Counted from the first letter of the stretch, positions 43,266 to 51,401 are shown. The stretch: 64,000 bases of DNA from Chryseobacterium sp. S0630 (GCF_024158915.1 NZ_JAMZGF010000005.1:62001-126000); one strand, 5' to 3'. The notes: generated by a model from the letters alone, not told the origin. Program-made: numbers and translations.

Positions 43266-43838
43266 ATGTTCAGAATCATATCAGGCAAATGGAAAGCCAA
43301 AAAAATTGCCGCTCCTAAAAACTTTGAAGTAAGACCTACAACCGATTTTGCGAAAGAGGCTTTATTCAGCATTCTGGAAAACAAATACGATATGCAGTCG
43401 ATTTCCGTGCTTGATCTTTTTGCAGGAATTGGCTCTATTACCTTTGAATTTGCTTCCAGAGGATGCCAGAATGTAACGTCTGTGGAATTGAATCCAAAGC
43501 ATACCGCATTTATCAACTCCACTGCTTCTGAGCTTGACATGGCACTTCAGATCAATGTACAGAGAGGTGATGTTTTTGACTGGTTAAAAAAATTCAGAAA
43601 TAAAAAATCGTTCGAAATTGTTTTTTCTGATGCTCCTTTTGAAATGGAAGAGAAAAAATACCACGAGCTGATTTCTCTGGTTTTAAACAATAAATACCTG
43701 AAAGAAAACGGAATTCTTATTGTAGAGCACCAAAGCCGTATGAAGCTTGAACATCCTAATTTAATAGATACCCGAAAATACGGAAACGTAAGTTTCAGTT
43801 TTTTTGAACCAAATAAAGAAGATAATCAGGAACTTTAA
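43266..43838 (+). CDS. rsmD: 16S rRNA (guanine(966)-N(2))-methyltransferase
   Basis: 190-residue Rossmann methyltransferase. Start MFRIISGKWKAKKIAAPKN and RPTTDFAKEALFSIL fit RsmD, with the SAM motif LDLFAGIGSITFE. The substrate-binding motif usually written DPPY/F appears as SDAPF, a Pro-to-Ala change. Convergent with hxlR; the two stop codons overlap within a terminator loop. Confidence 0.9.
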   Translation: MFRIISGKWKAKKIAAPKNFEVRPTTDFAKEALFSILENKYDMQSISVLDLFAGIGSITFEFASRGCQNVTSVELNPKHTAFINSTASELDMALQINVQRGDVFDWLKKFRNKKSFEIVFSDAPFEMEEKKYHELISLVLNNKYLKENGILIVEHQSRMKLEHPNLIDTRKYGNVSFSFFEPNKEDNQEL

Positions 43839-43858
43839 TTCCTGATTATTTTTTTTGA
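43822..43858. terminator. bidirectional terminator with both stop codons in its loop
   Basis: ATAATCAGGAA (43822-43832) pairs perfectly with TTCCTGATTAT (43839-43849), followed by T8 on the plus side. The loop bases 43833-43838 include the TAA of rsmD (43836-43838) and the complement of the hxlR stop (43835-43837). Confidence 0.8.
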
Positions 43859-44182
43859 TATTACGGGAGATTCTTCACCCCATTTTGTTATAGCTTCTAA
43901 CACGGGTAAAAGTGTCTTTCCAAAGTCTGTCAATTCATATTCTACCACTAAAGGAGGTTTTTCCGTAAAAACTTTTCTGTCTACAATTCCGTCTTCTTCC
44001 AATTGTTTTAGCTGTAAACTCAACGTTCTTTCCGTAATGGTAGGAATGGATTTTCTTATCTCGTTATAACGCTTAGCTCCACCAATAAGATGGTGTAAAA
44101 TTACTGCTTTCCACTTCCCTCCTATAAATTTCATTGTCACACTGGTACAGCAGGGATACGATTTATTATCTATTGTATACAT
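43835..44182 (-). CDS. HxlR-family transcriptional regulator
   Basis: 115-residue winged-helix protein. HxlR features: CCTSVTMKFIGGKWKAVILHHL at the N-terminus (Cys13 and Cys14 in CC are candidates for redox sensing), SIPTITERTLSLQLKQLEEDG, and DRKVF...PPLVVEYELTDFG. Divergent from a nitroreductase gene with two mirrored 18-bp sites between them; it probably controls both. Confidence 0.9.
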   Translation of the reverse strand: MYTIDNKSYPCCTSVTMKFIGGKWKAVILHHLIGGAKRYNEIRKSIPTITERTLSLQLKQLEEDGIVDRKVFTEKPPLVVEYELTDFGKTLLPVLEAITKWGEESPVISKKIIRN

Positions 44183-44200
44183 TTTTATACTATCATTTTT
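44183..44200 (-). promoter_or_regulatory. candidate operator, copy 1 (next to hxlR start)
   Basis: TTTTATACTATCATTTTT. It touches the hxlR start codon and is the exact reverse complement of 44247-44264. Confidence 0.6.
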
Positions 44201-44208
44201 TACCGTTA

Positions 44209-44239
44209 TTGCAAAGTTAAGAAACTTAAATTACTTTTG
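44209..44239 (+). promoter_or_regulatory. promoter of the nitroreductase gene
   Basis: TTG (44209-44211), 20 bp, TACTTTTG (44232-44239): complete consensus. The -33 TTG directly abuts the hxlR -7 box. Confidence 0.7.
44212..44219 (-). promoter_or_regulatory. -7 box of hxlR
   Basis: Minus-strand TAACTTTG matches TAnnTTTG; 29 bp before the hxlR ATG. It interlocks with the nitroreductase promoter. Confidence 0.65.
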
Positions 44240-44246
44240 TAACTAT

Positions 44247-44264
44247 AAAAATGATAGTATAAAA
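44247..44264 (+). promoter_or_regulatory. candidate operator, copy 2 (next to nitroreductase start)
   Basis: AAAAATGATAGTATAAAA, ending 2 bp before the ATG at 44267, the exact reverse complement of copy 1. Overlaps the dyad ACTAT-N7-ATAGT (44242-44258). Confidence 0.6.
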
Positions 44265-44266
44265 TT

Positions 44267-44866
44267 ATGAACTTTTTAGACCAAATGAAAAACAGGTATA
44301 CTGTAAAAAAGTATAACCCACAGGGAAAAATCAGTGAAGAACAAATTGCAACACTTCAGGAGATTTTAAATTTAAGTCCTTCATCCATTAACAGCCAGCC
44401 ATGGAATTTTATCTTTGTGAATGATCCGGAACTGAAAAGGCAATTAGGGGAGAAGTCTTATTTCAATAAAGAAAAAGTGTTGGACAGCAGCCATATTATT
44501 GTCTTTCAGGTGATCAAAAATATAGAAAACTTTGAAAAGCAAATTGAAGAAAATCTTCCGGAAGGTTCTGTTAATTATTACCGGACTATGGTAAAACCTA
44601 AAGGAGAAGATGCCATAAAATCATGGCTTGGCCATCAGGTCTATTTATCATTAGGAGTACTTTTGTCTGCATGTGCAGCAATGGGAATAGATTCTACGCC
44701 AATGGAGGGAATTGAACCTGAAGGATATGACGCTGTTCTGAATAATGAAAAATATGAAACTTTATTTGCTGTAGCCATCGGGGAAAGAGATGAAGCAGAT
44801 GCCAATCAGCCTAAATTCAATCCTAAGAAAAGACTGGATGCTGAAAAGGTAATTGTGGAGGCATAA
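44267..44866 (+). CDS. nitroreductase family flavoprotein
   Basis: 199 residues of the NfsB-like FMN nitroreductase family: KNRYTVKKYNPQGKISEEQ at the N-terminus, LSPSSINSQPWNFIFV (FMN phosphate contact), and a C-terminal GERDEADANQPKFNPKKRL-type end. Reduces nitro compounds or quinones with NAD(P)H. Divergent from hxlR and likely repressed by it. Confidence 0.9.
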   Translation: MNFLDQMKNRYTVKKYNPQGKISEEQIATLQEILNLSPSSINSQPWNFIFVNDPELKRQLGEKSYFNKEKVLDSSHIIVFQVIKNIENFEKQIEENLPEGSVNYYRTMVKPKGEDAIKSWLGHQVYLSLGVLLSACAAMGIDSTPMEGIEPEGYDAVLNNEKYETLFAVAIGERDEADANQPKFNPKKRLDAEKVIVEA

Positions 44867-44910
44867 TTTTAAACACGAATTTCACAAACTATTTCACAAA
44901 GAACACAAAT

Positions 44911-44947
44911 AAAAAGTCTGCTTCAATAGAGAGGCAGACTTTTTTAT
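44911..44947. terminator. bidirectional terminator
   Basis: AAAAAGTCTGC (44911-44921) pairs with GCAGACTTTTT (44934-44944), followed by more T. Between the converging nitroreductase and murI genes. Confidence 0.88.
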
Positions 44948-45778
44948 TTATAATACTTTCAATTCTAAATCAATTGTTTTTCCGAAGAACTTCTTTGAAA
45001 TTTTCTCGAAATTCTTGGTAATATCCGAAAGATAGAAATGATAATTCGGTTTTGAATTGTGATCATTTAGGAGGTTATACTTATCCAAAATGATCTTCAG
45101 GTGATTGGCCACAATATTCGGAGAGTCTATTACACGTACTCTGTTTCCGTAGTACTGCTTGATTTCATCAATTAAAAGAGGATAATGAGTACAACCCAGA
45201 ATCAACGTTTCGATATTCTTTAATTTATTATTACTTAAATAATTATAAATAATAGCATGAGTAATCGGATGATTTTTAAAACCTTCTTCAATGGCAGGAA
45301 CCAATAATGGTGTTGCCAATTCGTCTACTTTGATCCATTTATTATGTTTTCGGATGCTCTTTTTGTAAAGCCCTGAATTCACAGTTGCTTTGGTAGCAAT
45401 TACTCCTACATTATTATGGATTTCGTAAGAAACTTTTTCAGCAACAGGATTAATAACATCTATGACCGGAACTTTTCCTGCAACAGACTGCATGACCTCA
45501 TTCAAAGCATTCGCAGTTGCCGTATTACAGGCAATAACAATGGCTTTGCAATTCTGCTCCAGCAGAAAATTGGTAATCTTTGTAGAATATTCAATAATCG
45601 CATCCTTGGATTTTTCTCCGTATGGAAGATGCTTTGTATCTCCAAAATAGATCAGATCTTCGTTAGGAAGAAGTCTTTTAATTTCTTTGGCAACGGTAAG
45701 ACCTCCTACCCCGCTGTCGAAAATTCCGATAGGCTGGCTTGGTGAAAGATGTGAATAATCTTGTTTTTTCGTTTTCAA
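44948..45778 (-). CDS. murI: glutamate racemase, TTG start
   Basis: Makes D-glutamate for peptidoglycan. Motifs: IGIFDSGVGGLTVAKEI near the start (catalytic Asp), VIACNTATANAL (first Cys), and LILGCTHYPLL (second Cys). No ATG lies near the N-terminus: an upstream in-frame TTG at 45799 sits in the -7 box, whereas TTG 45778 gives MKTKKQDYSHLSPSQPIG and lies 18 bp after it. 276 residues. Confidence 0.93.
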   Translation of the reverse strand: MKTKKQDYSHLSPSQPIGIFDSGVGGLTVAKEIKRLLPNEDLIYFGDTKHLPYGEKSKDAIIEYSTKITNFLLEQNCKAIVIACNTATANALNEVMQSVAGKVPVIDVINPVAEKVSYEIHNNVGVIATKATVNSGLYKKSIRKHNKWIKVDELATPLLVPAIEEGFKNHPITHAIIYNYLSNNKLKNIETLILGCTHYPLLIDEIKQYYGNRVRVIDSPNIVANHLKIILDKYNLLNDHNSKPNYHFYLSDITKNFEKISKKFFGKTIDLELKVL

Positions 45779-45796
45779 ATGAGTTGAAATTTTATA

Positions 45797-45804
45797 CAAA
45801 AATA
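45797..45804 (-). promoter_or_regulatory. -7 box before murI
   Basis: Minus-strand TATTTTTG, an exact TAnnTTTG match, 18 bp from the TTG start at 45778. Confidence 0.6.
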
Positions 45805-45838
45805 GTGAATTTTATGGCATCCTGTATACATCCAGCTA

Positions 45839-46963
45839 TTATACAATAAACAAATCCGAAGCAATTCCGTCTGCCATAAACCAATGTTTTTCAGGAATTT
45901 TTAAATGATCGTTCTCTATGATCAAAATACCTTCCTCTATTTTAGATTTAGTTTCTCTCTGAAAGTGTTCTAACATTCTCTCTGAAAATTTAGTTTTTAA
46001 ACTTTCCAGATCAACGCCCCAAATGGTACGCAAACCAATCATAATCATTTCATTAAACTGATCTTCCTGAGAAAGGATTTCTTCCTCTTTGGCAAGAAGT
46101 TTATCATTCAGTTTTTTAATGTACTGCTGATTATTGGCTACATTCCAGCTTCTGACATCAAATCCGTTATAGGAATGTGCTGATGGTCCTATTCCAAGAT
46201 ATTCATTGTATTTCCAATAGGCAGAATTGTGTCGTGAGTAGAAACCAGGTTTGGCAAAATTAGACACTTCGTAATGTTCAAAACCATTGTCTTTTAAAAA
46301 GTTGGAGAGATAATAGAATTCTTTGTTTTGCTCTTCTTCTTTGGGACTTTTTATTTTCCCTTTTGAAATCCAGTTTTCCAAAGCTGTTTTAGGCTCAACC
46401 GTCAATGCATAAGATGAAATATGAGGAACTTCTAAAGCAATTGTCTTATTCAGGTTTTCTTTCCAGATTTCAAGATTGGAAGTGGGTGAACCATAGATCA
46501 GGTCAATACTCAGGTTTTCAAAGCCAAAATCCTGTGCCCGTTTGATGGAACTTTCTGCTTCGGAAGCACTGTGAGCTCTGTTCATCAGTTTCAGATCTTC
46601 TTCAAAAAAGCTTTGAGTTCCAATAGAAAGTCGGTTTACAGGTGTTCCTACCAGTTGTTTTAAAAAGTTTTTATCCAAATCATCGGGATTGGCTTCCAGA
46701 GTGACTTCAATATCTTTTTCAAAACTGAAATATTTCAGAACATCATCTATTAAAGAACGGATCTCATCCACTGAGAGAATAGAAGGAGTTCCACCTCCAA
46801 AATACAGGGATTTCAGATTTTTATTCTGTAACTCATCTTTTCTTAATAGTATTTCAGTTTTCATGGCACGAAGCATTTCATCCTTGAAATTCAGGGATGT
46901 TGAAAAATGAAAGTTACAATAACTGCATTTTTGTTTACAGAACGGAATGTGAATATATATCAT
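45839..46963 (-). CDS. hemW: HemW-type radical SAM heme chaperone
   Basis: 374 residues. Radical SAM motif CKQKCSYCNF (CxxxCxxC: Cys9, 13, 16), GGGTPSIL, and NRLSIGTQSF; family members formerly called coproporphyrinogen dehydrogenase but lack its key residues and deliver heme. Starts just after a hairpin that ends the porP gene. Confidence 0.92.
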   Translation of the reverse strand: MIYIHIPFCKQKCSYCNFHFSTSLNFKDEMLRAMKTEILLRKDELQNKNLKSLYFGGGTPSILSVDEIRSLIDDVLKYFSFEKDIEVTLEANPDDLDKNFLKQLVGTPVNRLSIGTQSFFEEDLKLMNRAHSASEAESSIKRAQDFGFENLSIDLIYGSPTSNLEIWKENLNKTIALEVPHISSYALTVEPKTALENWISKGKIKSPKEEEQNKEFYYLSNFLKDNGFEHYEVSNFAKPGFYSRHNSAYWKYNEYLGIGPSAHSYNGFDVRSWNVANNQQYIKKLNDKLLAKEEEILSQEDQFNEMIMIGLRTIWGVDLESLKTKFSERMLEHFQRETKSKIEEGILIIENDHLKIPEKHWFMADGIASDLFIV

Positions 46964-46991
46964 AAAAAAAGCTCTGAAAAATTTCAGAGCT
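46964..46991 (-). terminator. terminator of porP, overlapping the hemW promoter region
   Basis: AGCTCTGAAA (46970-46979) pairs with TTTCAGAGCT (46982-46991), with a minus-strand U-run at 46964-46970. The porP stop is 23 bp upstream. Confidence 0.8.
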
Positions 46992-46999
46992 CAAATTTA
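46992..46999 (-). promoter_or_regulatory. -7 box of hemW inside the porP terminator region
   Basis: Minus-strand TAAATTTG, next to the terminator hairpin; transcripts would start within its stem. Confidence 0.55.
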
Positions 47000-47014
47000 T
47001 TTAAATTAAATTAA

Positions 47015-47965
47015 TTAGTATCTAAATCCTCTAGCATTAATGAAGTTGTCGAAGTTATACCCCAGACCAATCATGAAGCTGTTTCCTCCATAGCTCTGGA
47101 TGTCAGACAATCCAAGGTTATAAGTAGCTCCGATCATGAATTTGTTGAATCTTACTTTTACAATTGGAGAGATACTCAGGTTCTGATTGTCAAATCTGTT
47201 CTGAACCGTTCTGTAGCTTACCCCGAAAGAGAATGCGTTGATATCATTAGAGAATGTCGCCATCAAGTTCCAGTCGACCATTCTCGTTGAGTTTGTATTA
47301 AGGTTAATCAATGCTGAAGGTGCTAATGTAATGTTGTCAGCAATGTTCCAGTTGTATCCTAAATTTAAGAAGAATTTAATTGGAGAAGGCTCGTAGTTGT
47401 TTACGATAGAAGCATCATTACTTAATGCGATATCATTTACGGAAACACCCCCGAATAAACCTCTGTAGGTAGCAGCCAAACCGAAGTTTGCATATACCAT
47501 AAAGATATTACTTTCTTCACCTCTTAATAATGGGTCACCACCTTCTTCAGTATTGATTTTTGAATAATCAAAATTCATGTTATAGAAGTTAACACTTGTA
47601 CCGAAAGAGAACTGGTCTTTTCTGTCTCCTTCACTACTCAGTGGAATAAAATATGAAGCACCAGCCGTGATACCACCCGCAGAGATCGGTCCGTTACTGT
47701 CTCTGAACACGGAAATACCAGCACCTACTCTATCAAAGATATTCGCATTCATCCCGATTGACTGAACATTGGGAGAATTACTGAATTTTGAAAATTGTTG
47801 TTGATAATTGGCGTTGAGCTGTACGTAATCTGTTTTTCCGTATTGAGCTGGGTTGAACAGGAACTCACCATCCAAAAGATATTGCTGATAGTATGGTAGT
47901 GATTCTTGTGCTTTGTATGCATTTGACAAAAGAGCTAAACATACGATAGCATATAGTTTTCTCAT
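47015..47965 (-). CDS. PorP/SprF family type IX secretion protein
   Basis: 316 residues from ATG 47965 with a signal peptide (MRKLYAIVCLALLSNAYKAQ). QYLLDGEFLFNPAQYG is the PorP/SprF N-terminal signature; the rest is a beta-barrel (alternating FGVSYRTVQNRF, IGATYNLG) ending IGLGYNFDNFINARGFRY. Helps attach or export T9SS substrates to the cell surface. Single gene without neighbouring T9SS genes. A TTG at 47983 in the same frame is upstream but within the leader. Confidence 0.9.
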   Translation of the reverse strand: MRKLYAIVCLALLSNAYKAQESLPYYQQYLLDGEFLFNPAQYGKTDYVQLNANYQQQFSKFSNSPNVQSIGMNANIFDRVGAGISVFRDSNGPISAGGITAGASYFIPLSSEGDRKDQFSFGTSVNFYNMNFDYSKINTEEGGDPLLRGEESNIFMVYANFGLAATYRGLFGGVSVNDIALSNDASIVNNYEPSPIKFFLNLGYNWNIADNITLAPSALINLNTNSTRMVDWNLMATFSNDINAFSFGVSYRTVQNRFDNQNLSISPIVKVRFNKFMIGATYNLGLSDIQSYGGNSFMIGLGYNFDNFINARGFRY

Positions 47966-47988
47966 AACAAATCTTGATTTCAATTCAA

Positions 47989-47996
47989 CAAATATA
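47989..47996 (-). promoter_or_regulatory. -7 box before the PorP/SprF gene
   Basis: Minus-strand TATATTTG, exact match, 23 bp before ATG 47965. Confidence 0.6.
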
Positions 47997-48016
47997 AAAA
48001 AAATCTCAATATATTT

Positions 48017-49090
48017 TTAGTTTTCTAAATAATTTCTCCATTTTTTTACAGCATCCGCCATATCTTTGGGCATTGGGCTCTCAAAATATAATTCCTTTTT
48101 TGTTGTTGGGTGTATAAATCCAAGGGTATGTGCATGAAGAGCATGTCTTGGCAAAATTTCAAAAACATTTTTAATAAATTGCTTGTATTTTGGAAGATTT
48201 ACCCCTCTTAAAGGCGTATGTCCTTCATATCTTTCATCATTAAACAAAGTATGCCCTATATGTCTGAAATGCGCCCTGATCTGATGCGTTCTTCCCGTTT
48301 CAAGCTTACATTCCACCCAGGTCATATACTTGAATCTTTCGAGCACCTTATAATGGGTCACTGCGTGTTTTCCCTGGCTGCCATCTTCATAAACAGACAT
48401 CTGCATTCTGTTTTTAGGATGTCTTCCGATATGGCCTCTGATTGTCCCCTCTTCATCCTGCATATTTCCCCATACAAAAGCCCAATACAGTCTTTTCGTA
48501 GTTCGGTTAAAGAATTGTTTTGCCAGGAAGCTTAATGCATATTCATTCTTGGCAATCACCAACAGTCCGGAGGTATCTTTATCAATTCTGTGAACAAGCC
48601 CTACTCTGTCAAGATCGGATTTCTCACCATTCTTCTCAAAATGGAAGGCCAGTGCATTCACCAATGTTCCGTCCCAGTTTCCAAATCCTGGGTGTACCAC
48701 CATTCCCGCTTCTTTATCCACTACAACAAGGTCATCATCTTCATAAATGATATTTACAGGAATATCCTGCGGAATAATAACATTTTCTCTCGGAGGATGG
48801 GTAAGCAGTACAGAGATCTGATCTCCCGGTTTTACACGGTAATTCTGCTTCACCGCCGTTCCGTTCACTATCACATTTCCGGCTCTGCAGGTCTGTGAAA
48901 TTTTATTCCTTGAAGAATTCTGTCTGTAAATTAAAAGGAACTTATCAATTCTTAATGGTTCCTGCTTGCTGTCAACAGTGATATTAAGATGTTCATACAA
49001 ACCTTTATTTTCCTCGTCAATATCGATGTTCTCAATACTGTTGGAATCTAATAATTCTTCATCTAAAAAATCGTCGTTATCTTCTGACAT
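48017..49090 (-). CDS. RluA-family pseudouridine synthase (RluD-like)
   Basis: 357 residues from ATG 49090 (MSEDNDDFLDEE). An S4-type RNA-binding domain (about 40-95, PLRIDKFLLIYRQNSSRNKI) precedes the catalytic domain with GLVHRIDKDTSGLLVIAKN (catalytic Asp in RIDKDTSG) and GRTHQIRAHF. Modifies rRNA uridines. The acidic N-terminal tail is unusual in length but common in flavobacteria. Follows the PASTA gene after a hairpin. Confidence 0.92.
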   Translation of the reverse strand: MSEDNDDFLDEELLDSNSIENIDIDEENKGLYEHLNITVDSKQEPLRIDKFLLIYRQNSSRNKISQTCRAGNVIVNGTAVKQNYRVKPGDQISVLLTHPPRENVIIPQDIPVNIIYEDDDLVVVDKEAGMVVHPGFGNWDGTLVNALAFHFEKNGEKSDLDRVGLVHRIDKDTSGLLVIAKNEYALSFLAKQFFNRTTKRLYWAFVWGNMQDEEGTIRGHIGRHPKNRMQMSVYEDGSQGKHAVTHYKVLERFKYMTWVECKLETGRTHQIRAHFRHIGHTLFNDERYEGHTPLRGVNLPKYKQFIKNVFEILPRHALHAHTLGFIHPTTKKELYFESPMPKDMADAVKKWRNYLEN

Positions 49091-49112
49091 TGTTTTATAT
49101 TTTTTACACAAA

Positions 49113-49140
49113 AGGCTTCAACATTTTATAGTTGAAGCCT
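49113..49140 (-). terminator. hairpin after the PASTA gene
   Basis: AGGCTTCAAC (49113-49122) pairs with GTTGAAGCCT (49131-49140), perfect 10-bp stem. A modest U-run follows on the minus strand. Confidence 0.6.
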
Positions 49141-49163
49141 GTATTTTTGATATTAGTCTGATC

Positions 49164-50261
49164 TTATTCTACGACAACCTTCTTAGCTTTTGGCTTTTGA
49201 GCAGGCTGTTGTGTTGTTGTTGCTGTGGCAGGTTTAGCTGTACTTCCAGCTGTATGAGTACCGTTCCCTGCAGATGTTTTAGGTTTTTCAACAGTTGCAG
49301 CAGCTGGTTTAGCTGCTGTAGTCTGAGTTTTAGGGGTCTCTGTCTTCGGAACTTCCGGTTTTGGAGTTTCTCTTTTAGGAGCTGGAGCGGGTACTACCGG
49401 AGCATCATAACTTGGCTCACTATGCACTTCTTCATATCGTACCGGAGGAAGTGAAGTATCCACTTTCATACGATAAATAGAATTCAACTGCTCTACTTTT
49501 GCTCTTAATTCTGCCGGAGTTTTCTTACTTGCCCAAAGGTCAATCTGCATTCCCTGATCACGAACATCTCCGGAAGCCGGATCCTGATAATAAATAATAT
49601 CAGATTCATCTTTACTTCCATCTTCATGCTCTACCAGTCCTACTTCAAACATACTCTTGGCAATTACAACTCTTGCTTCTTTTACCGTAAGTCCTACAAC
49701 ATTCGGAATAGAAATATTTCTCATTGGCCCCGATCCTACCACAACATCAATCGTAGAGAATCTTGGTAAACGGGTACCTGGGTTCACAGCGTTTCCTTTA
49801 TACAATATTCTTAAAAGGGCATCTTTCTGAATACTAGGCTCATAAATCGTATCACCGATTTTAAGACCTACCTGATCCAATCTCTGGAATGCCAGTCCTG
49901 AATATTTATTAATAACATTCGGCACCGCAATAGGAGCCCATGTTCTCGGATTTACTTTAAGCGTTACAGTTCTTCCGTCTTTTACACGGGAACCTGGCGC
50001 AGGATATACCTGCAATACCTGGAATGGTCTGTATTTCGGGTCGTAATTGGCACTGTCTACTTCATATTCCAGTCCTGTATCATCTAATATTTTAACGGCA
50101 TCATGTACCGATTTATTTACAATATTGGGAACAGGAATTTCCTGACCGTGGTTAGTATGGTACTCCAACCAGCGAAATGTGAGCCATACCAGCCCAACGA
50201 AAACACCGATGGCTACTACTAAATTCAGTAAAACTTTCCAATTGAAAAGTGATTTAAGCAT
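49164..50261 (-). CDS. PASTA-domain membrane protein
   Basis: 365 residues from ATG 50261 (MLKSLFNWKVLLNLVVAIGVF): one transmembrane anchor (about 8-29), then three PASTA domains (about 37-110, 115-185, 190-260) with the IPVPNIVNKSVHDAV, IAVPNVINKYSGLAF and ISIPNVVGLTVKEAR starts, and a Pro/Ala/Lys/Thr-rich C-terminal tail. PASTA binds muropeptides; here without a kinase. The earlier ATG at 50330 lies upstream of the -7 box, so it is not used. Confidence 0.9.
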   Translation of the reverse strand: MLKSLFNWKVLLNLVVAIGVFVGLVWLTFRWLEYHTNHGQEIPVPNIVNKSVHDAVKILDDTGLEYEVDSANYDPKYRPFQVLQVYPAPGSRVKDGRTVTLKVNPRTWAPIAVPNVINKYSGLAFQRLDQVGLKIGDTIYEPSIQKDALLRILYKGNAVNPGTRLPRFSTIDVVVGSGPMRNISIPNVVGLTVKEARVVIAKSMFEVGLVEHEDGSKDESDIIYYQDPASGDVRDQGMQIDLWASKKTPAELRAKVEQLNSIYRMKVDTSLPPVRYEEVHSEPSYDAPVVPAPAPKRETPKPEVPKTETPKTQTTAAKPAAATVEKPKTSAGNGTHTAGSTAKPATATTTQQPAQKPKAKKVVVE

Positions 50262-50287
50262 ACTTAAAAATACTTTAATTATAACCG

Positions 50288-50295
50288 CAAATATA
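50288..50295 (-). promoter_or_regulatory. -7 box before the PASTA gene
   Basis: Minus-strand TATATTTG, exact match, 26 bp before ATG 50261. Confidence 0.65.
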
Positions 50296-50387
50296 GCTAA
50301 TAATTTTAGAATGGACTTTTTATTTAACACAATTCATTTTTGATTTTAAAATTTGCCGATTTCCCATATTGCATTGCATAAAATGAT

Positions 50388-50395
50388 TAAATTTG
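50388..50395 (+). promoter_or_regulatory. -7 box before ddl
   Basis: TAAATTTG, exact match, 22 bp before ATG 50418. Confidence 0.65.
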
Positions 50396-50417
50396 CCTTA
50401 ATTGATACTATATGGTT

Positions 50418-51401
50418 ATGAATAAAAAAAGTGTTGCCGTAGTGATGGGAGGCTATTCTGATGAATACGTCGTTTCTTTAAAAAGCGGACAATTGATTTA
50501 TGATTCTCTGGACAGAAATCTCTATGACGTATATAAAGTAGTAGTCCTTAAAGATGAATGGTATTTTTTAGGTGAAAATGATAAAAAACATGCCATCAAC
50601 AGAGGTGATTTTTCTGTGACTTTAGATAATGGTGAAACCTTAAAATTTGATGCCTGCTTCAATATTATCCACGGAACTCCGGGAGAAAATGGAATTCTTC
50701 AGGCATACTGGGATGCAATCGGCCAAAAATATACAGGTTGTGATTTTTACCAGAGTGCACTTACTTTCAATAAAAAAGACACTCTTGCTGTATTATCAAA
50801 ATACGGAATTCCTTCCGCAAAAAGTATTTATTTAAGAAAAGGCGAAGACATCAATGTAGATGAAATTGTATCAGAGCTTAACCTTCCCCTGTTTGTAAAA
50901 CCAAACCAATCCGGATCTTCTCTGGGAATTTCCAAAGTAAAAGAAAAATCTGAATTGATTGCTGCTACTGAAATTGCCTTCAAAGAAGATAATGAAATCC
51001 TGATCGAAAGTTTCCTGGATGGAATGGAAGTTTCTGTGGGAGTTATTGATTTTAAAGGAGAAACTATTGTATTAGGGATTACGGAAATTGTTCCTACCAA
51101 TGAGTTCTTCGATTATGAAGCGAAGTATGAAGGTGCTTCTGAAGAAATTACGCCTGCAAGAATTGATGAAGAAACTACAAAAAGAGTGGAAGAAATTGCC
51201 AAAAGAGCTTACAATTCATTAGGAATGAGTGGTTTTTCAAGAAGTGAATATATTCTGATGAACGGAATTCCTTACATGCTGGAAATGAATACCAACCCAG
51301 GATTCTCTCCTGCCAGTATTCTTCCTCAGCAGGCAAGACATTATGGAATTTCCATCATGGATCTTTGTGGAAATGAAGTAGAAAAAGCACTTAATAAGTA
51401 A
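50418..51401 (+). CDS. ddl: D-alanine--D-alanine ligase
   Basis: ATP-grasp enzyme making the D-Ala-D-Ala end of the cell-wall peptide. Features: SVAVVMGGYSDEYVVSLKSG at the start, IIHGTPGENGILQAYW, LFVKPNQSGSSLGISKV (ATP loop), and EMNTNPGFSP near the C-terminus. 327 residues from ATG 50418; ATG 50412 adds two. Divergent from PASTA, another cell-wall gene. Confidence 0.95.
   Translation: MNKKSVAVVMGGYSDEYVVSLKSGQLIYDSLDRNLYDVYKVVVLKDEWYFLGENDKKHAINRGDFSVTLDNGETLKFDACFNIIHGTPGENGILQAYWDAIGQKYTGCDFYQSALTFNKKDTLAVLSKYGIPSAKSIYLRKGEDINVDEIVSELNLPLFVKPNQSGSSLGISKVKEKSELIAATEIAFKEDNEILIESFLDGMEVSVGVIDFKGETIVLGITEIVPTNEFFDYEAKYEGASEEITPARIDEETTKRVEEIAKRAYNSLGMSGFSRSEYILMNGIPYMLEMNTNPGFSPASILPQQARHYGISIMDLCGNEVEKALNK

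Noticed and set aside
48966-49454. Plus-strand 162-codon frame rich in Cys and Ser
   Set aside because: Antisense to the Ala/Thr/Pro-rich tail of the PASTA protein, which creates such runs; not a real gene.
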